NCBI RefSeq assembly: GCF_016411865.1
Contig: NZ_JAEKJA010000011.1
Location: forward strand, 180,240-244,239
Source: Acuticoccus mangrovi
GTDB lineage: Bacteria; Pseudomonadota; Alphaproteobacteria; Rhizobiales; Amorphaceae
Direction of reading: 5' to 3'
Length of the DNA: 64,000 bases
The notes beneath the pieces are model-generated. The model was not told the origin of the DNA. It saw only the letters and a program-made list of their open reading frames with translations, and did no database searches. A program made the position numbers and the translations under genes. Shown here one piece after another: positions 26,463 to 35,099 of this stretch (within the stretch, counting starts at the first letter, position 1; each line of letters starts with the position of its first letter).

Positions 26463-28208
26463 TCACTCGGCCGCGGAGAGCGACTTGTGGGTGTTCTCCA
26501 CGTAGTGATGCTCGCTCACCGGACGGACCATCAGGTTGGCGAAGAAGGCGATCACCAGCAGCGCGGCCATCGCGAACATCGTGGTGTTGTAGAGGCTCGA
26601 GGTCGGATCGACGGTGCCGGCCGGGGCGATCTCCATCAGCCGTGAGATGGTGACCGTGTTGGCCGAGACGAGCTGATCGAGCTGCGACAGGGGGGCGCCG
26701 AACCGCTCCTGGAAGGCGGACGGATCGACCTTCGACGCGAGGTCCGAGATGGCGCTGTCACGCGACATGTTGCGCAGATAGGTGATCGCGAACGGGCCGA
26801 GGACGCCGGCTGTCGACCACGCCGTCAGGAGCCGCCCGTGGATGCCGCCGACGTGCAGCGTGCCGAACACGTCCGCGAGGTAGGCCGGGATGGTCGCGAA
26901 ACCGCCGCCATACATCGTGAAGATGATCATCGTCGCGATGTAGAAGAGAATGAGCCACATCACCGACGGATCGGTCGCCACCGCCGAGGCGAGCACCGGG
27001 ATCGACAGATAGAGCAGCGTCCCGAGCACGAAGAAGCAGTGGTACGTGTTCTTGCGGCCGATGTAGTCGGAGGTGGACGCCCAGAAGAAGCGGCCGACCA
27101 TGTTGAAGAACGAGATCATCAACACGAACGTGGAGGCGAACGCCGCGGTCACGATGAGCGGCAAGGCGGAGCCGAAGATGTCCGTCATCATCGTCTTGGC
27201 GACGCCGATCACGCCGATGCCCGCCGTCACGTTGAAGCAGAGCACCACCCAGAGCAGCCAGAATTGCGGCGTCTTCAGCGCCTGATCGATGTGGACGTGC
27301 CGCTTGGTGATCATCTGACGGCGTGAGGCTTCTTCCGTTGGTGGTGTCCAGCCCGCTGGTTTCCAGCCTTCTCGCGGCACCCTGTAGGAGAAGGCGGCGA
27401 TCATCATGACCACGAAGTAGATGATGCCGAAGGTGACGAAGGTCTGCGCCGCGCCGGTGGAGCCGGTGCCGACGACGTAGACGCCGGGATCGGCGGCGAT
27501 GTCGAGCTTGGCGACGTCCGCGGCGCTCGCCACGACGACCTCGACGTTGCCGGTCGGCGTTTCGGCGTAGCGGATGCCGTTCTCGGTGACGAGCTGCACG
27601 CTGTCGACCGGGCCGAGATAGGTCGGCGGAACGCTGTAGAGGCTGAGGAAGAAGCTGATCAGCGGCGCACCGATCATCGCGCCGCCGCCGAAGCCCATGA
27701 TCGCCATGCCGGTGGCCATACCGCGCCGGTCCGGGAACCAGCGGATGAGGGTCGACACCGGCGAGACGTAGCCGAGACCGAGGCCCGCGCCGCCGATCAC
27801 GCCGTAGCCGAGATAGATCAGCCAGAGCTGATGGGTGACGATGCCGATCGAGCCGACGAGAAAGCCGCCGCCCCAGCAGAAGGCGGCGACGACGCCGACG
27901 CAGCGCGGGCCGACGTCCTCGAGCCACTTGCCGGCGAACGCGGCGGTGAGGCCGAGAAACACGATGGCGACCGAGAAGATCCAGACGACGCTGCCGAGCG
28001 ACCAGTCGCCCGCCGCGCTCGCCACCACGCCGAGCTCCTTGGTCAGCGCCGGATTGAACACCGACCAGGCGTAGACCGAGCCGATGCAAAGATGAATCGC
28101 GATCGATGCCGGCGGCACCAGCCAGCGGTTGAAGCCCTCTCGGGCGACGATGTTGTCCTTCATCAAGAAAGCGAAGGGCCCGCCTTTGGGCCGGGATGAT
28201 GTGGCCAT
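26463..28208 (-). CDS. OFA-type MFS transporter (oxalate/formate antiporter family)
   Basis: A 581-residue inner-membrane carrier with about twelve helices. The N-terminal half (CIGSVYAWSVFNPALTKELG) and GYGVIGGAGLGLGYVSPVST are typical of the OxlT/OFA branch, as is RWFPDRRGMATGMAIMGFGG in the second signature loop. A long loop of about 60 residues after helix 6 and a C-terminal extension explain the length above the usual 400-430. OFA members exchange oxalate for formate or move other small carboxylates. The nearby formate dehydrogenase operon makes formate or oxalate a plausible substrate, by inference. AGGGAGGATC precedes the ATG at 28208. A small dyad, GTCACGGTGAC, lies 136 bp upstream at 28345-28355. 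Confidence 0.9.
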   Translation of the reverse strand: MATSSRPKGGPFAFLMKDNIVAREGFNRWLVPPASIAIHLCIGSVYAWSVFNPALTKELGVVASAAGDWSLGSVVWIFSVAIVFLGLTAAFAGKWLEDVGPRCVGVVAAFCWGGGFLVGSIGIVTHQLWLIYLGYGVIGGAGLGLGYVSPVSTLIRWFPDRRGMATGMAIMGFGGGAMIGAPLISFFLSLYSVPPTYLGPVDSVQLVTENGIRYAETPTGNVEVVVASAADVAKLDIAADPGVYVVGTGSTGAAQTFVTFGIIYFVVMMIAAFSYRVPREGWKPAGWTPPTEEASRRQMITKRHVHIDQALKTPQFWLLWVVLCFNVTAGIGVIGVAKTMMTDIFGSALPLIVTAAFASTFVLMISFFNMVGRFFWASTSDYIGRKNTYHCFFVLGTLLYLSIPVLASAVATDPSVMWLILFYIATMIIFTMYGGGFATIPAYLADVFGTLHVGGIHGRLLTAWSTAGVLGPFAITYLRNMSRDSAISDLASKVDPSAFQERFGAPLSQLDQLVSANTVTISRLMEIAPAGTVDPTSSLYNTTMFAMAALLVIAFFANLMVRPVSEHHYVENTHKSLSAAE

Positions 28209-28501
28209 CTTCGTTCGATCCTCCCTGGATCTCGCGGTTGTTCAACGCTTGCGTGGCTTCAACAGTGCAGCGTCATTCTTGATTCGATGAGAAGTGCACT
28301 AACACCCCATCCAGCCAGCTGTTTTCCTGGCGAATCGGGGTAACGTCACGGTGACTTCCGCACTATATTGTGTCATTACCTGGAAAAATTCGCAACACCT
28401 GCGATCGATACAGGAAATGCTTCAGAGCGGATGGGTAATTCTGTCCCACCGCCGACGATGATGCTCGACATTTTGTCCAGAAAATGCGGCCGCGCCCGGG
28501 A

Positions 28502-30523
28502 TCAGGCGGGTCGTTTTGTCCCTGGAAGCCATACAATGAAGCGGCTGCCGACCCCCGGGGCGCTCTCGGCGGCAACGTCGCCGCCGCGACGCGACACCAG
28601 CATGTGGCTGATCGACAGGCCGAGCCCCGTCCCGTCCTTCGCCTTGGTGGTGAAGAAGGGATCGAAGATCCGCGCCAACACCTCGGGCTTCATGCCGACC
28701 CCGGTATCGGCCACGCTCAGCGCCACGCCGGGGCGGCCGTCCTTGTCGAGATCGGCGCTCGTCAGCGTCAGCGTCCCGCCGCTCGGCATCGCATGGATGG
28801 CGTTGACGATGAGGTTGACGAGCACCTGCTGCAGCTCGGTGCGGGGCATCTGCACCTCGCGGGTCGAGCGGTCACAGCGCACCACCTCGATCTTCGACCG
28901 GTTCATCAGGTGCCGCACCAGGGGCAGGCACCCGTCGACGATCTGTTCCGGCAGGCTCGAGGAGGTGTCGGTGCCGTATTCGTCCGGCCGGGCGAACTGG
29001 AGCAGGCGGAAGATGATCTCGCTGATCCGCTCGGTCTGCTCGTCGATCAGCGCGAACTCTCGGCGCGCCGGCGCCGCAGCGTCGCCGAGGAGCGCTCGCG
29101 CGACCTCCAGATTGCCCTGGATGACGGCGACCGGATTGTTGATCTCGTGCGCCACCCCGGCGGCGATCTCGCCGATCGAGGCGAGCTTCTCGCGCATCAC
29201 GAGCTGACGCGTGGTGATCTCGAGCTGCCGGTTGGACTCCATCAGCTCGTGGGTGCGCTCCTCGACGCGCGAGTTCAGCGTCTCGTTCCAGCTGCGCAGC
29301 TCACGGTCGCGCGCCTCGAGCTGATCGAGGAGGTGGTCGAGGAGACGCGCCGCCTGGCCGATCTCGTCGCGGGCGCGGGTCGGGCCCGTCCGCGCCCCGA
29401 GATCGCCGCTCTCCACGCGGCGGATGGTGGCGCTCATCCGCTCCAGCGGCTCGAAGATCGCGCGCGCCCAGTGCAGGAAGAGCGGGACGGTCAGCACCGT
29501 GGCGAGCAGGAAGGCGACGGCGATCGTCGTCAGCGTCTCGAGCCGCGCGGCCCGGAAGGGCGCCTCGAGGAAGCCGACATAGAGCATGCCGACCCGCTCG
29601 CCGAAGCTGTCGACGATCGGCTCGTAGCCGGAAATGTACCAGTCGTTCACCACGAACGCCGAATCGAGCCAGGTGCGCCCCTCGCCCAGAACGCTCTGCC
29701 GCACGGCCGCGGACACGCGCGTCCCGAGCGCCCGCTCACCCTCGAAGAGGCGCACGTTGGTGCTGACGCGCACGTCGTCGAGAAACAGCGTCGCCGTGCC
29801 GTGGCTGCCCTCCGGCAGGCTCGCCGAGCGGTAGACGAGATCGTTTATCGTATCGATGAAGGCGAGGTTGCGGTTGAGCAGCATGCCGCCCACGAGCAGC
29901 GCCTCGTCGTGCTCGACGGCGACGGGGCTCGCCGAGTGGATCACCATGCCGCGCGTCTCCGCGCTCCGGTCGGTCGGCGCGGCGTTCTCCGTCTCGATCA
30001 GCGGCAGGTTGGCGCGCTCGGCAAGGTCCGGCGAGATTGCGTTGAGCGTCTCCGCGGTGAAGCAGTCGATGGCGCTCGCCGGGCGCCCCGCGCGCGCCGC
30101 GGCGATCACCGGCCAGTCGGGACCGGGCAGGCTCGCCCCGAGGGGCGAGGCCGCCATCACCTCCCCGTCGAGGCGCATATAGGCCAGATAGTCCAGACCG
30201 CGCTCGCGGCGAGCGCTGTCGAGAAGGACCATCAGGCGTTCGCGGTTGCCGCTCTCGAGCACGTCCTTCAGGTTCGCCGAGGCGCCGAGGGCGCGCAGGC
30301 TCTCGGCCGTCTCGTCGAGGATCGTCGACAGATATTGCTGGGCGATCGTGAGGTCGCTGTTGACCTTGGTGCGCAGGAGCCCCTCGAACTTGGCGTTCCA
30401 GCGCAGGATCGCGAGCCCCAGCATGAGCGGCAAGAGCACCAGCATCGGCACGAGGGCGATGGCGAGGATGCGATAGCGGACCGAGCGTGGCGGCCGCGTC
30501 TCCGGTCCGGGCGGTTCAGCCAT
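28502..30523 (-). CDS. membrane sensor histidine kinase with extracytoplasmic Cache-like domain
   Basis: A 673-residue kinase. Helix 1 (ILAIALVPMLVLLPLMLGLA) and helix 2 (about residue 335; TIAVAFLLATVLTVPLFLH) bracket a periplasmic domain of about 290 residues that resembles a double Cache sensor (GLDYLAYMRLDGEVMAASP, GMLYVGFLEAPF). HAMP follows (PLERMSATIRRVESGDLG), then a coiled coil, HisKA with the phosphorylated His (GVAHEINNPVAVIQGNLE) and HATPase_c with N, G1 and G2 boxes (NLIVNAIHAM, VADTGVGM, GTGLGLSIS). The ligand is unknown. The ATG overlaps the response regulator stop by 8 bp, so the two form a two-component system. The kinase is second in the operon. Confidence 0.93.
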   Translation of the reverse strand: MAEPPGPETRPPRSVRYRILAIALVPMLVLLPLMLGLAILRWNAKFEGLLRTKVNSDLTIAQQYLSTILDETAESLRALGASANLKDVLESGNRERLMVLLDSARRERGLDYLAYMRLDGEVMAASPLGASLPGPDWPVIAAARAGRPASAIDCFTAETLNAISPDLAERANLPLIETENAAPTDRSAETRGMVIHSASPVAVEHDEALLVGGMLLNRNLAFIDTINDLVYRSASLPEGSHGTATLFLDDVRVSTNVRLFEGERALGTRVSAAVRQSVLGEGRTWLDSAFVVNDWYISGYEPIVDSFGERVGMLYVGFLEAPFRAARLETLTTIAVAFLLATVLTVPLFLHWARAIFEPLERMSATIRRVESGDLGARTGPTRARDEIGQAARLLDHLLDQLEARDRELRSWNETLNSRVEERTHELMESNRQLEITTRQLVMREKLASIGEIAAGVAHEINNPVAVIQGNLEVARALLGDAAAPARREFALIDEQTERISEIIFRLLQFARPDEYGTDTSSSLPEQIVDGCLPLVRHLMNRSKIEVVRCDRSTREVQMPRTELQQVLVNLIVNAIHAMPSGGTLTLTSADLDKDGRPGVALSVADTGVGMKPEVLARIFDPFFTTKAKDGTGLGLSISHMLVSRRGGDVAAESAPGVGSRFIVWLPGTKRPA

Positions 30524-31880
30524 TCCAGCCGGCGACCTTGCGGTCGATGGTCTTGCGCGAGATGCCGAGGCGCCGCGCCGCCTCGGCGCGATTGCCGCCG
30601 GTCTCGTCCAGCGCGGCGAGGATGTGGCGCCGCTCCATCTCGGCGAGCGGCAGCAGCGGCGTGTCCCCTCTGCGCCGGTCGCGCGTCAGCTCGGCCGGCA
30701 GATGACCGAGGATCAGCGCCCGCTCGATGAGATTGCGCAGCTCGCGCACGTTGCCCTTCCAGTCGTAGCGGGCCAGCGCCGCACGGTCGGCATCCGACAG
30801 GCGCACCGGCGGCACGCCGAGCTGGCGCGACAGCGTCTCCATGAAGAAGTTGGCGAGGTCCTGCACATCGTCGCCGCGCTCCTCGAGGAGCGGCATCGCG
30901 ATGCGCATCACGTTGATCCGATAGTAGAGATCGGCGCGGAAGCGGCCCGCTTCGACCTCCTCTTCGAGCGCCGCGTTGGTGGCGAACACGAAGCGCACGT
31001 CCACCTGCCGCTCGCGCTCCGAGCCGAGCGGGCGCACCCGGCGATCCTCGATCACGCGCAGGAGCTTGCTTTGCAGCGCCGGGGCGAGCTCGGTGATGTC
31101 GTCGAGAAAGAGCGTGCCGCCGTGGGCGTGCAGGATCAGCCCGTCCCGCGCGCTGTCGGAATGGGGCAAGGCGCCCTTCAGGTGGCCGAAGAGCTCCTGC
31201 TCCATGGTGTCGGCCGGGATGGCGGCGCAGTTCACCGCGACGAACGGCTTGTCCGCCCGGTCGGAGAGGGCGTGGAGCAGGCGGGCGGCGACCTCCTTGC
31301 CGGTCCCCGAGCCGCCGGTGAAGAGAACCGACGTCGGCAGGCCCGCGACACGGGCGATGTCCTCACGCACCTGCTGGATCGCGGGAGAGCTCCCGATCAG
31401 CGTCTGGCGCGAGAGCGTCGGGTTGGAGCCGCGCAGCTCGCGCCGCAGCATGGTGTTCTCGCGCTGCAGCCGCACCCGGTCGAGCGAGCGCGCGAGAGCG
31501 TTGAGGATCTGGTTGGAGCGGAACGGCTTCAGCACCAGGTCGACCGCCCCCGCCCGCAGCGCCTGGATCGCCGTATCGAGATCGGCGTAGGCGGTGATGA
31601 GGATGGCGCTCGAGAAGAAGCCGATCTCACGCTGCTCGCTGAGCCAGTCGACGCCGCGCACGCCGGGCATGATGTTGTCGAGGATCAGCACGTCGTAGTG
31701 CTCGCCGTCGAGCATGCGCGAGGCCTCGGCCGCATTCTGCGCCTCGGCGACGGCCTTGCAGCGCGGCTCCAACGTGCGCACGAGGAAGTTGCGCATGCCC
31801 GGCTCGTCGTCGACGACGAGGATCGAGGCCTCGGCGAGGAGCGGGCCGAACTCGCCGGTCGCATCGGTGCGCCCGGTCAT
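30516..31880 (-). CDS. NtrC-family response regulator lacking the GAFTGA motif
   Basis: A regulator of about 454 residues: receiver domain (VVDDEPGMRNFL; phosphorylated Asp in VLILDNIMPG), AAA+ domain with Walker A GGSGTGKEVAARLL, Walker B GGTLFLDDITEL, arginine finger FRADLYYRINV, and a Fis-type HTH (NRAEAARRLGISRKTIDRKV). The loop that touches sigma-54, normally GAFTGA, reads GALPHS (GHLKGALPHSDSARDG). The reading frame is continuous around it, so this is not a frameshift. The protein may therefore work without sigma-54, as Rhodobacter capsulatus NtrC does. ATG 31880 is preferred over a TTG at 31937. It is co-transcribed with the kinase gene. Confidence 0.93.
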   Translation of the reverse strand: MTGRTDATGEFGPLLAEASILVVDDEPGMRNFLVRTLEPRCKAVAEAQNAAEASRMLDGEHYDVLILDNIMPGVRGVDWLSEQREIGFFSSAILITAYADLDTAIQALRAGAVDLVLKPFRSNQILNALARSLDRVRLQRENTMLRRELRGSNPTLSRQTLIGSSPAIQQVREDIARVAGLPTSVLFTGGSGTGKEVAARLLHALSDRADKPFVAVNCAAIPADTMEQELFGHLKGALPHSDSARDGLILHAHGGTLFLDDITELAPALQSKLLRVIEDRRVRPLGSERERQVDVRFVFATNAALEEEVEAGRFRADLYYRINVMRIAMPLLEERGDDVQDLANFFMETLSRQLGVPPVRLSDADRAALARYDWKGNVRELRNLIERALILGHLPAELTRDRRRGDTPLLPLAEMERRHILAALDETGGNRAEAARRLGISRKTIDRKVAGWNG

Positions 31881-32112
31881 GGCGCGCCGATCGCGCGGCG
31901 ACGGCACGGCGCCCCGCGCGGCCTCAGCGATGACCAAGAAATCACGAACACGAGAGGTTGGTCCTTCGGCGGTCGAGGGGAACGCGTCGTCTTATCTAAT
32001 CGAGCGCGCAGGAACAGGGGAGCCCCCTCTAGAGACAGATTCGTGAGTGTTGAAGACGACAGCAATCGAACATTACGATCGCGCATGTAGAGATCATTCG
32101 GAACTCTCGATC

Positions 32113-33003
32113 ATGCTCGATCGGCTCGAAATGTTCATTGCGGTCGCGAACGAGCGGCATTTCGGCCGGGCGGCGGAGTCCCTCGGCATCACCCAGCCGA
32201 CGCTGTCGCACGGGATCAAGCAGCTCGAGGAGCAGCTCGGCGTCCAGCTGGTGTTTCGGGCGTCCCGCTTCGGCAGCCTGACGCCGGAGGGCCAGAGCGC
32301 GCTCGTCTGGGCGCGGCGCATCGTCGGCGACGTGCGCCAGCTCAAGGAGGAGATGCGCACTGCCCGTCACGGCCTCGCCGGCCGCGTCCGCATCGCCGTG
32401 GTGCCGACCGCCCTCACCTGGGCCTCCAAGCTCGCCACCGCGTTCAGCGCCGCCCATCCGAAGGTCGAGTTCACCATCTTGTCGCGCAACTCCTCCGACA
32501 TCCTGTCGATGCTCGAGAATCTCGAGATCGACGCCGGCATCTCGTACATCGACAACGAACCCCTCGGCCGCGTCACCACCGAACCGCTCTACGAGGAGGC
32601 GTACATGCTGGTGTGCGCCGAGGGCTCGCCCTTCGCCGATCGCAAGACGGTGCGGTGGGAGGAGCTCGACGGCACGCGCCTCTGCCTGCTCACCCCCGAC
32701 ATGCAGAACCGGCGGATCATCAACGAGAACTTCGCCGCCCGGAAGAGCACGCCGGTGGCGGCGATCGAATCCAACTCCACCGTCGTCCTCACGGCGAGCG
32801 TCATGACGGGAGCCTGGATGACCGTGCTGCCGCGGGATCTCGCGAACTTTCTGGCGGTCGGCAAGCCGCTGCGGACCATTCCACTCGACGGACAAGTGAA
32901 ACGGCACCGCGTGGGGCTCATCGCCCCCTATCGCGAGCCGCACACGCCGGTTCTGCATGCGCTGTTCGACGAGGCGCGGCGCGTTGCCATCGTCGAACGA
33001 TAG
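32113..33003 (+). CDS. LysR-family regulator upstream of the formate dehydrogenase operon
   Basis: A 296-residue LysR protein. The HTH lies within residues 1-60 (RHFGRAAESLGITQPTLSHG), followed by the effector domain (LAGRVRIAVVPTALTWASKL). LSRNSSDILSMLENLEIDAG and MTGAWMTVLPRDLANFL are typical of the CbbR/CysB-like fold. It precedes fdsG on the same strand by 87 bp, and a TTCTC-N11-GAGAA dyad lies in that gap. In Cupriavidus an unrelated-strand LysR protein, FdsR, controls fds genes, so a similar role is likely here by context. ATG 32113 (MLDRLEMF) gives the usual N-terminus; the 22 residues upstream do not match. Confidence 0.9.
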   Translation: MLDRLEMFIAVANERHFGRAAESLGITQPTLSHGIKQLEEQLGVQLVFRASRFGSLTPEGQSALVWARRIVGDVRQLKEEMRTARHGLAGRVRIAVVPTALTWASKLATAFSAAHPKVEFTILSRNSSDILSMLENLEIDAGISYIDNEPLGRVTTEPLYEEAYMLVCAEGSPFADRKTVRWEELDGTRLCLLTPDMQNRRIINENFAARKSTPVAAIESNSTVVLTASVMTGAWMTVLPRDLANFLAVGKPLRTIPLDGQVKRHRVGLIAPYREPHTPVLHALFDEARRVAIVER

Positions 33004-33006
33004 AAC

Positions 33007-33027
33007 TTCTCAATCAGCCAACGAGAA
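33007..33027. promoter_or_regulatory. LysR-type dyad (TTCTC-N11-GAGAA) upstream of fdsG
   Basis: TTCTC and GAGAA form a perfect 5-bp inverted repeat separated by 11 bases, which fits the T-N11-A core that LysR proteins bind. It sits between the regulator stop (33003) and the fdsG start (33091), about 64 bp upstream of fdsG. The rest of this gap is A/T-rich (GATATTGATTTAGACTTATTC), as expected for a promoter. Binding by the adjacent LysR protein is an inference. Confidence 0.5.
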
Positions 33028-33090
33028 AACGATATTGATTTAGACTTATTCAAGACCGAGGGTCGGCCCAATCTGGAGCGAATACCAGCC

Positions 33091-33585
33091 ATGCATAACG
33101 CTGCCCTCGACCCCTACGCCAAGCCAGCCCCGACGGTGGAGACGATCGAGTCCATCGTGGGTGAGTACCTTCATCTCGAAGGCCCTCTGCTGCCGATCCT
33201 GCACGCCCTGCAGGAGAGCTTCGGCCACATTCCCGAGGCGGCGATCCCGGTGATCGCGCAGATGCTGAACATCGGACGGACGGAAGTGCATGGCGTCGTG
33301 ACCTTCTATCACGACTTCCGCGAGGCTCCGGCCGGGCGCCACGTGATCAAGCTTTGCCAGGCGGAAGCCTGCCAGGCCGTCGGCGCGGAGGCGATCGGCG
33401 CGCGCGCCCTCGCCAAGCTCGGCGTCGACTGGCACGGCACCACGCCCGACGGGGCGGTGACGGTGGAGCCGGTCTACTGCCTCGGCCTGTGCGCCTGCGG
33501 CCCGGCGGCCCTGGTGGACGGCAAGGTCGTCGGCCGGGTCGACGCCACGAAGATCGACGCCATCCTCACGGAGGCGAATGCGTGA
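33091..33585 (+). CDS. fdsG: NAD-dependent formate dehydrogenase gamma subunit (NuoE-like 2Fe-2S)
   Basis: A 164-residue subunit of the cytosolic molybdenum formate dehydrogenase that passes electrons from formate to NAD+. It matches the NuoE/thioredoxin-like 2Fe-2S fold: GPLLPILHALQESFGHIPE, VHGVVTFYHDFR, then cluster ligands in CQAEACQ and CLGLCACGP. It is first in the fdsGBA-D operon. The stop overlaps the GTG start of fdsB (GTGA). The likely control is by the LysR protein just upstream. Confidence 0.95.
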   Translation: MHNAALDPYAKPAPTVETIESIVGEYLHLEGPLLPILHALQESFGHIPEAAIPVIAQMLNIGRTEVHGVVTFYHDFREAPAGRHVIKLCQAEACQAVGAEAIGARALAKLGVDWHGTTPDGAVTVEPVYCLGLCACGPAALVDGKVVGRVDATKIDAILTEANA

Positions 33586-35099
33586 AGATATATGTTCCCC
33601 TCGACAGCGCCGCCAAAGCACTCGGCGCGGACGAGGTCGCCGAAGCAATCCGCGCCGAAGCCGGGCGCCGGGGCCTCGCCGTCGACATCGTGCGCAACGG
33701 CTCGCGCGGCATGGTGTGGCTCGAGCCGCTCGTCGAAGTCGACCGTGGATCGGGCCGCGAGGCCTACGGACCGGTGAGCGTCGCGGACGTCGGCGCGCTC
33801 CTCGACGGCACGCTCCCGAGCCACGGCACGGTCGAGGACATCCCCTTCTTCGCCCGCCAGACGCGGCTCACCTTCCAGCGCTGCGGCCTCGTCGATCCGC
33901 TCGACCTCGACGACTATCGGGCGCACGGCGGGCTCGCGGGCCTCTACCGCGCCGCCGCGATGACCGGCGCCGCGATCGTCGAGGAGGTCACCGCCTCCGG
34001 GCTGCGCGGTCGCGGTGGGGCGGGCTTTCCCACCGGCATCAAGTGGAAGACGGTGCTCGATGCCAAGGCCGAGCAGAAATACATCGTCTGCAACGCCGAC
34101 GAGGGCGACAGCGGCACCTTCGCCGACCGGATGATCATGGAGGGCGATCCCTTCAGCCTGATCGAGGGGATGGCGATCGCCGGGCTCGGCGTCGGCGCGA
34201 CCAAGGGCTACGTCTACCTGCGCTCCGAATATCCCGATGCGATCGACGTGATGCGCGCCGCCGTGCGGATCGCGCGGCGCGAGGGCGTGCTCGGGCCCAA
34301 CGTGGCCGGGTCCGGCCGCGCCTTCGACATGGAGATCCGCGTCGGCGCCGGGGCTTATGTCTGCGGCGAGGAGACCTCGCTCCTCAACTCGCTCGAAGGC
34401 AAGCGCGGCACGGTGCGGGCGAAGCCGCCGCTGCCGGCGCTCGAAGGCTTCCTCGGCCGGCCCACCGTCGTCAACAACGTCATCTCGCTCGCGACCGTCC
34501 CGGTGATCTTCGAGAAGGGCGCCCAGGCCTACGCCGACTTCGGCCTCGGCCGCTCGCGCGGCACGGTCACGCTGCAGATCGCCGGCAACGTCAAGCGCGG
34601 CGGCCTGTTCGAGACCGCGTTCGGCATGTCGCTCGGCGAGGCGGTGGAGGAGATCGCCGGCGGCACGGCGAGCGGGCGGCCGGTGAAGGCGGTGCAGGTG
34701 GGCGGCCCGCTCGGCGCCTACATGCCGCGCGAGGCGTTCGACACGCCGCTGAGCTACGAGGATTTCGACGCCAAGGGCGGCCTCATCGGCCACGCCGGGC
34801 TCGTCGTGTTCGACGACACGACGGACATGCTCAAGATGGCCCGCTTCGCCATGGAATTCTGCGCGATCGAGAGCTGCGGCAAGTGCACTCCGTGCCGCAT
34901 CGGCGCGGTGCGCGGCGTCGAGACCATCGACCGCATCGCCCGGGGCGACGGCGCCGCGGCCGCACTGCTCACCGACCTTTGCGAAACGATGAGGGACGGC
35001 TCGCTCTGCGCCCTCGGCGGCTTCACGCCCTTCCCCGTGATGTCCGCTCTCACCCATTTCCCAGAAGATTTCACGACCGTGAAGGAGGCCGCAGAATGA
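33582..35099 (+). CDS. fdsB: NAD-dependent formate dehydrogenase beta subunit (NuoF-like, FMN/NAD binding)
   Basis: A 505-residue subunit that carries FMN, the NAD+ site and a 4Fe-4S cluster. An N-terminal thioredoxin-like 2Fe-2S-type region (residues 1-100) comes first, lacking most cluster cysteines. Then come SGLRGRGGAGFPTGIKWKTV (NADH site), CNADEGDSGTFADRMIMEGD (FMN site), GAGAYVCGEETSLLNSLEGK and the cluster motif SCGKCTPCRIG with a distal Cys (SLCALGGFTPFP). The GTG at 33582 overlaps the fdsG stop, and the stop overlaps the fdsA ATG, so translation of all three is coupled. Confidence 0.95.
   Translation: MKIYVPLDSAAKALGADEVAEAIRAEAGRRGLAVDIVRNGSRGMVWLEPLVEVDRGSGREAYGPVSVADVGALLDGTLPSHGTVEDIPFFARQTRLTFQRCGLVDPLDLDDYRAHGGLAGLYRAAAMTGAAIVEEVTASGLRGRGGAGFPTGIKWKTVLDAKAEQKYIVCNADEGDSGTFADRMIMEGDPFSLIEGMAIAGLGVGATKGYVYLRSEYPDAIDVMRAAVRIARREGVLGPNVAGSGRAFDMEIRVGAGAYVCGEETSLLNSLEGKRGTVRAKPPLPALEGFLGRPTVVNNVISLATVPVIFEKGAQAYADFGLGRSRGTVTLQIAGNVKRGGLFETAFGMSLGEAVEEIAGGTASGRPVKAVQVGGPLGAYMPREAFDTPLSYEDFDAKGGLIGHAGLVVFDDTTDMLKMARFAMEFCAIESCGKCTPCRIGAVRGVETIDRIARGDGAAAALLTDLCETMRDGSLCALGGFTPFPVMSALTHFPEDFTTVKEAAE

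Noticed and set aside
30516..31880. Frameshift hiding a normal GAFTGA motif
   Set aside because: The residues on both sides (ELFGHLKGA and GGTLFLDD) align in one frame with normal spacing, so the change is a substitution.
33578..35095. Very long plus-strand frame that could be read as an extended FdsA of 1480 residues
   Set aside because: The part before 35096 is an Arg/Pro-rich shadow of fdsB in another frame. The FdsA family start and the ATGA overlap fix the true start at 35096.
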